The notes below the pieces were generated by a model. The model worked only from the letters and a program-made list of their open reading frames with translations, ran no database searches and was not told where the DNA came from. From Imbricaverruca yamaguchii (lineage: Eukaryota; Arthropoda; Thecostraca; Neoverrucidae), in contig JAOTOL010001432.1 in NCBI GenBank assembly GCA_034440575.1, positions 226,501 through 290,500 of the forward strand: a DNA stretch of 64,000 bases, written 5' to 3'. The position numbers and the translations under genes are program-made. Positions within the stretch are counted from its first letter, which is position 1. Each line of letters opens with the position of its first letter. Positions 11,477-21,704 of the stretch are shown in pieces.

Positions 11477-12920
11477 GAATAATTTATCACTGATAATCAG
11501 TGCCATAATCAGCATATTCCGACACCAACGGCGTTATCAGCGTTATATATTAGGAGCATTACAATTTCCACATCAGCATCATCGCACCATCAGCAGGAAT
11601 TAGCGTCAGCTATCGCCTCATGTTATGTAAAATGCCTCCGAATTCCGACCGTTGCAAGATTGTAATGCTGCATACTACATTTGAAAACTGTGCCGTCATC
11701 TGTGGCTTGTTTCCGAAGATGTAGCCTCCTTTTTCAACTAAATACAGATCGGTGAGGTATTATACATCGACACGTGGCACCTTGAAACAGAAGTAGATGA
11801 ATGCGTTCCGAGGATAGCATTCAACATCCACGCAAGCAAAATATGGTGATTTTATAAACTGGCTGCAAAGTGCAGTAAAACGATTCGATTCTTATTATCA
11901 AGGTACTTTGTGAGCAGCATTTGAGCTCCACCGGTTTACAAGGCATACCGCCGACAAAACCCTATCCTGGGCGTCCGCGATCAAGCGCGTATTCAGGGAA
12001 TATACTCCGAATGGATAGACGAAAGCAAGCAGGTGGCATTTGGGACGGATATAATGCTGTTTGTGAGCCTCGATGCCATCTTGTGGCGATAATACATTCT
12101 TCCTTGAAGTAGCATGCAGTGTTAACGTGTGGCACGGTTGATTAACAACAGTTCGGAGTACGAGTGCCTTCGGGAATGGCGACATGACACGAACAGCCAG
12201 CTCTCCAATTGCACCGCTCGTACATGGAATGACACGCAGCCAATGAAACACGCTGACAATGCAGCACGGTAGCAATGCACCTCATTCGTGGGTCAGGCCA
12301 CCTGTTGTGAATTTGAAGTGGCACAAGTATAGGCCATATTTTGTGCACTATCTTGTGCCATGATAGATCGAGACATGGGAAAGTGTCAGCCCTCTGACCG
12401 CTGACCACACGTGTATCCACAGTGGGACCAAATGTATTCATACAAATCAATATTTTTACAGTGACTTGAGTGGCCTGGCTGAGGTCGATCACCTCTCTAG
12501 CATCTCTACTCCTTCGCTGACGCAATGTCCATGATCACACAATACACGCACAGTGCAACACACAAGCACATCAAACGAACCAATACCTCCTGTATACACT
12601 TTTACTTCGAGAAGCCAGAAAACCGCACCGGCCACCTACTGCCACTATTTAGTCGCTAGGTCAAGCAATTAAACGCGACAACCATACCATTGTTACGTTC
12701 TGAGACGACCCATCGCCTCTACAAAACGAGCTAATTCATCGGCAACAAGCAATAGATTGCGACTCATTTCAACCGAACCGTGCTAAATGATCACGTTTTG
12801 GTCGAAGCGTCCTCAAACTCAAACAATTAACGCACCCGGAACTGTACGGGACCGTAGGGCATGCAGAGCTCTTACGGCCCGCGCTTGGGGGCCACTCACG
12901 ACCTTCGACATGGCCGTTCA
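11477..12920. other. intron sequence, nothing recognised
   Basis: About 1.4 kb of AT/GC-mixed intron. Open frames on both strands show no known domain and no exon with both splice sites in phase. Confidence 0.4.
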
Positions 12921-12924
12921 GGGG

Positions 12925-12996
12925 ACGAGTAACCTAGAGTTAAGTTGCCCGCCTCGCAATCGAAAGATTGTTGGTTCGAGTCTCACCTACCGACCT
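12925..12996 (+). mobile_element. tRNA-derived SINE head
   Basis: It contains a B box GGTTCGAGTCT at 12973-12983 and a degenerate A box CTAGAGTTAAGTT at about 12934. Between them is CCTCGCAATCGAAAGATTG, in the layout of a tRNA-like RNA polymerase III promoter. Acceptor-stem pairing is absent, so it is not a functional tRNA. The 3' end of the SINE cannot be delimited; the 42-bp array begins about 220 bp further on. Confidence 0.6.
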
Positions 12997-13214
12997 GGAC
13001 AGCTTGACCGAAAGGAAAGCTGGCGGTTTCCAAATACGCACAATCCGAAAATCCACAAATCTCCACAGGATGTCCCCCCCCCCACACACACACACACAAC
13101 TGTCACGCACAGCATTTTGCACATCCAGCTGCACCTTCCCAGAAACACCTCCATATGATGACATCTCCGCCAGCACGCACAAGCCGCTGCGGCAGCACGC
13201 CCGAAGGGGCCGTA

Positions 13215-14120
13215 CAGCATCAGCTGGATACTGGACACAACACCCCGACAGGGACCACACATCAGCTGGGTACTGGACGCAACACCCCGACGGGGACCGC
13301 ACATCAGCTGGGTACTGGACACAACACCCCGACAGGGACCTCACGTCAGCTGGGTATTGGGCACAACACCCCGACAGGGACCGCACATCAGCTGGGTACT
13401 GGACACAGCACCCAGACAGGGACCGCACATCAGCTGGGTACTGGACGCAACACCCCGACAGGGACCACACATCAGCTGGGTACTGGACGCAACACCCCGA
13501 CGGGGACCGCACATCAGCTGGGTACTGGACACAGCACCCAGACAGGGACCGCACATCAGCTGGGTATTGGACACAACACCCCGACAGGGACCGCACATCA
13601 GCTGGGTACTGGACGCAACACCCCGACGGGGACCGCACATCAGCTGGGTACTGGACACAACACCCCGACAGGGACCACATCAGCTGGGTACTGGACACAA
13701 CACCCCGACAGGGACCCACATCGCTGGGTACTGGACGCAACACCCCGACGGGGACCGCACATCAGCTGGGTACTGGACGCAACACCCCGACGGGGACCGC
13801 ACATCGCTGGGTACTGGACGCAACACCCCGACGGGGACCGCACATCAGCTGGGTACTGGACGCAACACCCAGACAGGGACCACACATCAGCTGGGTACTG
13901 GACGCAACACCCCGACGGGGACCGCACATCAGCTGGGTACTGGACGCAACACCCCGACAGGGACCACACATCAGCTGGGTACTGGACGCAACACCCCGAC
14001 AGGGACCACACATCAGCTGGGTACTGGACGCAACACCCCGACGGGGACCGCACATCAGCTGGGTACTGGACGCAACACCCCGACAGGGACCACACATCAG
14101 CTGGGTACTGGACACAACAG
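13215..14120. repeat. 42-bp minisatellite
   Basis: About 21 copies of CATCAGCTGGGTACTGGAC followed by GCAACACCCCGACGGGGACCG and AC. Unit length is 42 bp with occasional 1-3-bp deletions at 13675-13810. Because 42 is a multiple of three and the unit lacks stops in several frames, long repetitive frames result on both strands. The minus-strand unit contains GGTGTTGTGTCCAG, which resembles a 3' splice site. No exon was identified next to it. Confidence 0.95.
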
Positions 14121-14659
14121 CGGGGCCGAGAGCAGCTGCGGCAGCAACAGAACCCAGCACCCGCACCCTAACAATACCGGGCGCCAACACACCCAACAAA
14201 CACAGAGTCGTGGCTGCAAATAGCTGCTTACAGATACAGCAGCGGGGGGAGCCCGACCTGGTCAATACACTACAGCACAGAGAACAATGAGTCCCGGCTC
14301 ATAACACCGGCTTACAGGCACAACAGCGGCGGGGAAAGACAGCCAGACAGCAACACAGCCGACAGCGACACGCCAGCACGCAGAGTCATGGCTCCTTACA
14401 CCGGCTTACCGATACTGCACACACCGCAATATGGCCTATCTCACCTGTAAGCCGCTCACATGCACACGCCATAAACTGCGGTGGGCCTTCAAGCGAGGTA
14501 ATGTAGGGTAATCTGATAGGCATCAGACAGACAGGGAGTTGTGTTGCTGCGCGTCTGGCCAGTGCCGAGGTGCGGCCGGCCAGCCCGGGCCACGGGCAAG
14601 TCGTGTGACCCAGTCGGCAGAACGTGCGGACACCGTCTGTCACTGCACACCACCGTCAC
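14121..14659. other. intron sequence, nothing recognised
   Basis: About 540 bp between arrays, with no exon, RNA gene or mobile element that I can support. Confidence 0.4.
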
Positions 14660-14800
14660 CATTCACCAGCCCCACCAGTCACAGCACTGGCTCCACCAGT
14701 CACACCGCGACCAGCCCCACCAGTCGTACCACTACCAGGTCCACCAGTCACACCGCCACCAGGTCCACCAGTCGCACCGCTACAAGCCGACTGCCAGCTC
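14660..14800. repeat. short degenerate tandem repeat, about 24 bp
   Basis: Five to six degenerate units of the type CACCAGTCACACCGCTACC. Confidence 0.6.
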
Positions 14801-15119
14801 CACGAGGAGTACCGCCATCAGGTCTATCAATCACACCACCGGCTGACAGTCTCTCGGATCACAAGACTCGAGTCGCTGAAAACACCGCCAAACAAATGTC
14901 ATCCTGCTTCCCTCACGCGCGGCTACGGCATCACCTGCAAAGGACTTTAACAATTCAGCTGATGGAAACACATCAGCTTTCTTCGGGAGATGGATTTCGA
15001 GATGCTGAAGACGGCCGCAGTCGTCCATCAGCCGGTGGACAATCTGTGGCACACACAGCCCCGCCGGCAGGACGCAGCCGCCTGACGATGCAGGCGGGCT
15101 GAATGCAGTCCTCACCATG

Positions 15120-15470
15120 CGTCGGGGCTTGGCATGGATGGGTCACCAGTTCTCACCTTGTGTCGTGGCTTGGCATGGTTGGGTCACCACAGTTCTCACC
15201 ATGCGTCGGGGCTTGGCATGCATGGGTCACCAGTCCTCACCTTGTGGCGGGACTTGGCACAGCTTGGTAGCATAGCTGGATCGCCACAGACTTCACCTTG
15301 TGACGGGGCTTGGCGCTGCTGGGTCGCCACAGTTCTCACCTTGTGACGGGGCTTTGCGCTGCTGGGTCGCCACAGTTCTCACCTTGTGTCGGGGCTTGGC
15401 ATGGTTGGGTCACCGCAGTCCTCACCTTGTGGCGGGGCTTGGCATGGTTGGGTCACCACAGTCCTCACCT
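15120..15470. repeat. about 43-bp minisatellite of tandem splice donors
   Basis: Eight to nine units. On the minus strand each reads AAGCCCCGCCACAAG then GTGAGGACTGTGGTGACCC then AACCATGCC. The junction CACAAG|GTGAG is the same as the real donor of exon 15469-16050, and the array starts exactly at that donor. Copies near 15464, 15420, 15377, 15334, 15235 and 15151 keep a GTGAG donor core. Those near 15291 and 15195 are altered. The unit therefore looks derived from the exon/intron boundary itself. Confidence 0.85.
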
Positions 15471-15919
15471 TGTGGCGGGGCTTGGCGCGGGTGGGCGCCG
15501 CCGCGATAGGCGGCGCGGCAGGGCCGGGTGAGCAGCCGTAGCCAGCGGCGGGTGGCCCGGGCCGGGCAGGCACAGGTGCCGCCGCCGCTCCCGCCGGCGC
15601 CGCCGCCGTCGGCGCCACCAGGTCGCTGACGCCGAACCTGGCGCGCGGCGCCGCTGCCTCCGGCGGCGTGGTGTGTGGCGGCCCGGCCGGCGGCGGTCCA
15701 CCGTGGCCGGGCAGCGACACGGCCGGCGGCGCGACACGAGCGGCGCTCGTCCCAGAGTCGGCGCCAACACTGACGGCGACCGGCGCCGACAGCACGGCAG
15801 GGGTCGGCGCCGCGGCTGCAGCTGGGACTGGCGTCAGAGGCTGCACCGGGGTCGGCGTCGGAGCCGGGGGCAGCGCTGCAGCCGGAGCCGAAGCAAGAGC
15901 AAGAGCGGGAGCTGGAGCT

Positions 15920-15963
<44 letters not shown>

Positions 15964-16050
15964 GCTCCGAGCAGGGTATGTGGCCAGGCCCGGGTGAGGC
16001 AGGAACCCGCGACCCAGCGTCTCCGCACACCGGTTCGGCCGGTTCACACC
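15469..16050 (-). CDS. AUTS2-family gene, long Ala/Pro-rich exon
   Basis: A 582-nt minus-strand exon (194 codons, phase 0 to 0). The acceptor is ATGTGTTTCGGCACAG at 16051 and the donor is CACAAG|GTGAGG at 15468/15469. It starts GVNRPNRCAETLGRGFLPHP, then runs into a long Pro-Ala repeat encoded by a GGAGCC hexamer, and ends with APTRAKPRHK. A second frame (Gly/Ser-rich) is also free of stops. I chose phase 0 because it joins exon 6250-6326 in phase and gives the Pro-rich composition expected upstream of the AUTS2 core. The frame choice should be treated as likely but not certain. Confidence 0.75.
15905..15964. repeat. coding hexanucleotide repeat (GGAGCC)n
   Basis: About ten units of GGAGC(C/T) inside exon 15469-16050, giving an uninterrupted Pro-Ala dipeptide run on the gene strand. 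A length-variable coding microsatellite is likely. Confidence 0.9.
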
Positions 16051-16453
16051 CTGTGCCGAAACACATACACGCACGGTGTCAGCTCAGCTTTCGTGGATTA
16101 CACACCTTTCAATACCACGTGACAATTCCAACAAACCTTACTTCATAACTTTCTGGATACAATTTGGTTCGCCTAGCAGATCGGTGTACATAATATCAAT
16201 GAGATGGAGTGTGTTGGAGATGGATGTAGTCTCGGGTCCCTAAATGTGAGATATGGGATATCGTCTAACCGGCTGTCCGATTCGAGAAGACATTAGTCGG
16301 TACGATCTGACGTACGTTTTATCCCTTGGAAGATAACTCGTGAACGCAGGCGAGTTAGCGCTAACAAAACAAGTATGTCATTATTGGATTGCTATAATGG
16401 TTGCGTGCCAATGATGCCGCACGAACTGGCCGTGTTTCAATTGACCTTCGTTA

Positions 16454-16491
16454 GTTAGTTATTTGGGGTTTGGGGCGCCTCGACCATAATG
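16454..16491 (-). mobile_element. mini-SINE 3'-end copy 4, 38 bp, with 14-bp target-site duplication
   Basis: A 38-bp piece with the family tail (GTTAGTTATTTGGGGTTTGG on the plus strand, then GGCGCCTCGACC). It is flanked by perfect 14-bp duplications ATTGACCTTCGTTA at 16440-16453 and 16492-16505. It stops inside the hairpin loop, so it is more strongly 5'-truncated than the other copies. Confidence 0.85.
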
Positions 16492-16791
16492 ATTGACCTT
16501 CGTTATGAAGGTGAGCATTTTAGGTGTTGTTATAAAGATGAGCAAATATCTCGCATTTTCTGATACACATATATCGCATAGGTATTATCCGATAATGCAA
16601 GAAGCATTATATGATGCCAGATAGTCCATAAATTATTACTTATCTAAGTAATATCACTCAAATTGACGTTGTTTCGGTAGCAGGAAGTGGGAGCTGGAAA
16701 TACGGTTTATTTCACCGCAAATTAAAAATGCCAACGGAAATAATGAGGAGATACTTCACTCGTGCTGATGCAGCGCCTAACGTCGGGAAAG

Positions 16792-16852
16792 TTGGTTGGT
16801 TATTTGGTCTTACGGGAGCATGGACTGCGTTAGTCATACAGTGCCCATGAAG
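16792..16852 (-). mobile_element. mini-SINE 3'-end copy 5, with 10-bp target-site duplication
   Basis: A 61-bp insertion starting TTGGTTGGTTATTTGG on the plus strand. The stem positions are GGGAGC and GTGCCC (partly decayed). It is flanked by exact duplications GTCGGGAAAG at 16782-16791 and 16853-16862. Confidence 0.9.
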
Positions 16853-16862
16853 GTCGGGAAAG

Positions 16863-17414
16863 TATGCGCTACGAAATAGTCCATCCCTATACCCAACGCC
16901 TTCTAGCATATAAAACGGAGGACAAGGTGAGATCTACGCCGAACCTCAGAGCAGCACACAAAACACATGTTCTTGGACCGAAGTAGCCGTGAACCTTAGG
17001 AGAGCAAGTTATGTATCCGCAGTTTTACCTCGATTTTTAATGTGGCCTTATACAGGTGAACATCAAGACAGTGATTGCCAATGCTTGTCTTCTGCTTGAC
17101 AATAACCCAAGTAAACAACAACAAGCATACGCAAGCATTTGGTATTGGAGTTCGTTTGGTTCATCCATGCTTCAAAGAACATCCCAAGACAATGCCAGCT
17201 TCGGAGGCCACATTTTCAGGGTCCAGGTCCAAATTCTAGGTCCAACAAGAACTCGAACACCAACTAGCGTTCACACCCTGCCCGGGGATCCTGCAATAAG
17301 TCCACACGCCGGGCGCAGTGGTGGCCCCCGAGCCGGCCAGGTCACGCCAGAGCTCCAGTCGGCACCACCCAGCTCGGGCACCGCCAGCACCGCATCCCAC
17401 CGGGACCACCTCAC
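16863..17414. other. intron sequence, nothing recognised
   Basis: About 550 bp between the mini-SINE and the tentative exon. Its right part (17230-17414) is GC-rich and open in two minus-strand frames. The tentative exon could therefore extend further than shown. Confidence 0.4.
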
Positions 17415-17519
17415 GGGCGATACGGGAGAGCTGCCCCGGGCGAAAGGCCGAGATGGCCGCCACACGTGACGAAGCACAGTAGAACAGTCAGAGGCGTTCG
17501 AGGCAGGAGCGGTACCGAC
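17415..17519 (-). CDS. AUTS2-family gene, tentative exon
   Basis: A 105-nt stretch (35 codons) between an AG in GTCTGGGTCAG at 17520 and a donor TCGCCC|GTGAGG at 17414/17415. It is phase 0 to 0, which fits both neighbours (21542-21657 and 15469-16050). It reads VGTAPASNASDCSTVLRHVW then RPSRPFARGSSPVSP. The acceptor has a poor pyrimidine tract, and the donor could instead be read through. The phase fit and the GC-rich island are the main support. A 46-bp minisatellite starts 26 bp upstream, as seen at other exons. Confidence 0.4.
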
Positions 17520-17544
17520 CTGACCCAGACGGCACACATTGCTG

Positions 17545-20500
17545 GCCATTCACCAAGTACGGTACACACTGCCGGCACATCACCACGTCACCAACTGGCC
17601 CCAGACGGTACACACTGCCGGTACATCACCACGTCACCGACTAGCCCCAGACGGTACACACTGCCGGTACATCACCACGTCACCAACTGGCCCCAGACGG
17701 TACACACTGCCGGTACATCACCACGTCACCGACTGGCCCCAGACGGTACACACTGCCGGCACATCACCACGTCACCACCTGGCCCCAGACGGTACACACT
17801 GCCGGCACATCACCACGTCACCACCTGGCCCCAGACGGTACACACTGCCGGCACATCACCACGTCACCAACTGGCCCCAGACGGTACACACTGCCGGCAC
17901 ATCACCACGTCACCGACTGGCCCCAGACGGTACACACTGCCGGTACATCACCACGTCACCACCTGGCCCCAGACACACTGCCGGCACATCACCACGTCAC
18001 CACCTGGCCCCAGACGGTACACACTGCCGGCACATCACCACGTCACCACCTGGCCCCAGACGGTACACACTGCCGGCACATCACCACGTCACCACCTGGC
18101 CCCAGACGGTACACACTGCCGGTACATCACCACGTCACCAACTGGCCCCAGACGGTACACACTGCCGGCACATCACCACGTCACCGACTGGCCCCAGACG
18201 GTACACACTGCCGGCACATCACCACGTCACCACCTGGCCCCAGACGGTACACACTGCCGGCACATCACCACGTCACCAACTGGCCCCAGACGGTACACAC
18301 TGCCGGCACATCACCACGTCACCACCTGGCCCCAGACGGTACACACTGCCGGCACATCACCACGTCACCACCTGGCCCCAGACGGTACACACTGCCGGCA
18401 CATCACCACGTCACCAACTGGCCCCAGACGGTACACACTGCCGGCACATCACCACGTCACCACCTGGCCCCAGACGGTACACACTGCCGGCACATCACCA
18501 CGTCACCACCTGGCCCCAGACGGTACACACTGCCGGCACATCACCACGTCACCGACTGGCCCCAGACGGTACACACTGCCGGCACATCACCACGTCACCA
18601 CCTGGCCCCAGACGGTACACACTGCCGGCACATCACCACGTCACCACCTGGCCCCAGACGGTACACACTGCCGGCACATCACCACGTCACCACCTGGCCC
18701 CAGACGGTACACACTGCCGGCACATCACCACGTCACCACCTGGCCCCAGACGGTACACACTGCCGGCACATCACCACGTCACCACCTGGCCCCAGACGGT
18801 ACACACTGCCGGCACATCACCACGTCACCACCTGGCCCCAGACGGTACACACTGCCGGCACATCACCACGTCACCACCTGGCCCCAGACGGTACACACTG
18901 CCGGCACATCACCACGTCACCGACTGGCCCCAGACGGTACACATTCACCACGTCACCACCTGGCCCCAGACGGTACACCACATCACCACGTCACCACCTG
19001 GCCCCAGACGGTACACACTGCCGGCACATCACCACGTCACACCTGGCCCCAGGAACAACCCACATCACCACGTCACCGACTGGCCCCAGACGGTACACAC
19101 TGCCGGTACATCACCACGTCACCAACTGGCCCCAGACGGTACACACTGCCGGCACATCACCACGTCACCACCTGGCCCCAGACGGTACACACTGCCGGTA
19201 CATCACCACGTCACCACCTGGCCCCAGACGGTACACACTGCCGGCACATCACCACGTCACCACCTGGCCCCAGACGGTACACACTGCCGGCACATCACCA
19301 CGTCACCACCTGGCCCCAGACGGTACACACTGCCGGTACATCACCACGTCACCACCTGGCCCCAGACGGTACACACTGCCGGTACATCCATCACCACGTC
19401 ACCACCTGGCCCCAGACGGTCACACTGCCGGTACATCACCACGTCACCACCTGGCCCCAGACGGTACACACTGCCGGCACATCACCACGTCACCACCTGG
19501 CCCCAGACGGTACACACTGCCGGCACATCACCACGTCACCACCTGGCCCCAGACGGTACACACTGCCGGTACATCACCACGTCACCGACTGGCCCCAGAC
19601 GGTACACACTGCCGGCACATCACCACGTCACCACCTGGCCCCAGACGGTACACACTGCCGGCACATCACCACGTCACCGTACTGGCCCCAGACGGTACAC
19701 ACTGCCGGCACATCACCACGTCACCACCTGGCCCCAGACGGTACACACTGCCGGCACATCACCACGTCACCACTTGGCCCCAGACGGTACACACTGCCGG
19801 ACATTGCCGGCACATCACCACGTCACCACCTGGCCCCAGACGGTACACACTGCCGGTACATCACCACGTCACCACCTGGCCCCAGACGGTACACACTGCC
19901 GGTACATCACCACGTCACCACCTGGCCCCAGACGGTACACACTGCCGGCACATCACCACGTCACCACCTGGCCCCAGACGGTACACACTGCCGGCACATC
20001 ACCACGTCACCACCTGGCCCCAGACGGTACACACTGCCGGTACATCACCACGTCACCACCTGGCCCCAGACGGTACACACTCACTTGCCGGTACATCACC
20101 ACGTCACCGACTGGCCCCAGACGGTACACACTGCCGGCACATCACCACGTCACCACCTGGCCCCAGACGGTACACACTGCCGGCACATCACCACGTCACC
20201 GACTGGCCCCAGACGGTACACACTGCCGGCACATCACCACGTCACCACCTGGCCCCAGACGGTACACACTGCCGGTACATCACCACGTCACCACCTGGCC
20301 CCAGACGGTACACACTGCCGGCACATCACCACGTCACCACCTACTGGCCCCAGACGGTACACACTGGCCCCAGACGGTACACACTGCCGGCACATCACCA
20401 CGTCACCACCTGGCCCCAGACGGTACACACTGCCGGCATATCACCACGTCACCACCTGGCCCCAGACGGTACACACTGCGACACCACGTCACCACCTGGC

Positions 20501-20990
20501 CCCAGACGGTACACGCTGCCGGCACATCACCACGTCACCACCTGGCCCCAGACGGTACACACTGCCGGCACATCACCACGTCACCGACTGGCCCCAGACG
20601 GTACACACTGCCGGCACATCACCACGTCACCACCTGGCCCCAGACGGTACACACTGCCGGCACATCACCACGTCACCACCTGGCCCCAGACGGTACACAC
20701 TGCCGGTACATCACCACGTCACCAACTGGCCCCAGACGGTACACACTGCCGGTACATCACCACGTCACCACCTGGCCCCAGACGGTACACACTGCCGGCA
20801 CATCACCACGCCACCGACTGGCCCCAGCTGGTACACGCTGCTGACATCACCACGCCATCGACTGACCCCAGCTGGTACACACTGCTGACACATCACCACG
20901 TCGTCGAATGACCTCAGATGGTACACGCTGCTGACACATCACCACGCCACCGACTGGCCCCAGATGGTACACACTGATGGCACATCACCA
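17545..20990. repeat. 46-bp minisatellite, about 74 copies
   Basis: The unit is GGTACACACTGCCGGCACAT, then CACCACGTCACCACCTGG, then CCCCAGAC. Variants are CGGTACAT for CGGCACAT and CCAACTGG or CCGACTGG for CCACCTGG. Rare indels occur near 17970, 18945, 19040, 19388, 19800, 20085 and 20345. Units become degenerate after about 20810. Since 46 is not a multiple of three and no frame has a stop, two plus-strand frames stay open for over 1100 codons; neither is a gene. It fills most of the intron between exon 21542-21657 and the tentative exon. Confidence 0.95.
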
Positions 20991-21541
20991 CGTCGACTGA
21001 CCCCAGAAGATACACACTGCTGGCACATCACCACAGCGGCACATCACGGACTCAGGCCGCCATACCTCACATGCCTCCACTCGCCCCAGAGCGACGAGCT
21101 TACCGAAAATCGTCTGAACCCCATGAGACCGGCCCCTTCGGAGACGTGAAAAATATGTCTCTGGATCCTTGTCATCCATAAAATTATCCTCTCATCTTCT
21201 CATTTGGAAGTTGAATGGCGGTATATATTAATTAAATGCGGTGAAACAAAGTACCCAAGATTTACTCACAAGCGCAAACTAAGATTCTGGTATCACAGGT
21301 TTGAAGAAAAATGTTCTCTCGAAATTAGATTTCACCAAAATATTCATCTCCACATCCAGGATTACAAAACACAAATTAAATCCTGCTCCTACACACACAC
21401 ATACAAACGCACACACGAGCCGACATTCCAGCAGACAGACGGCGCGTCACGCGCACCCGCCCGCTGGCAGACTGCCGGGGTATCGGGGCGCATTGAACTG
21501 GACACGACCGGTGGGCTGTGGAAGCTGGGTGAGCGGCGCAC

Positions 21542-21657
21542 CTGGTGGGCGGCGAGCGTGCGCGCGGCCGCCGGCGCAGTCACACACGTCGTGCTGGCGG
21601 TGGTGTGTGGCGACGTCTCCACACCGCCGTTGGTGGCCGCCAGCAGTGACGGTTCGC
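21542..21657 (-). CDS. AUTS2-family gene, exon
   Basis: A 116-nt minus-strand exon. The acceptor is GCCGTGTTTCAG at 21658 and the donor is CACCAG|GTGCGC at 21541/21542. Two opening bases (GC) join the final C of exon 24491-24569 to make Arg. It then reads EPSLLAATNGGVETSP, HTTASTTCVTAPAAARTLAA and HQ. The frame stays open past the donor (RRSPSFHSPPVVSSSM), so a longer exon with a later donor is possible. The acceptor is strong and the phase agrees with the previous exon. Confidence 0.7.
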
Positions 21658-21704
21658 CTGAAACACGGCCGCAGTGTCAGACCGGCCGGCCAGGCCACCG
21701 CAGC

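Noticed and set aside
12968..14290. 440-codon frame and several mirror frames
   Set aside because: Product of the 42-bp minisatellite, which lacks stops in several frames.
17466..20888. Open frames of 1140 and 1101 codons rich in His/Thr/Pro
   Set aside because: They only translate the 46-bp tandem repeat in its successive phases. There are no splice sites, no domain and no codon preference.
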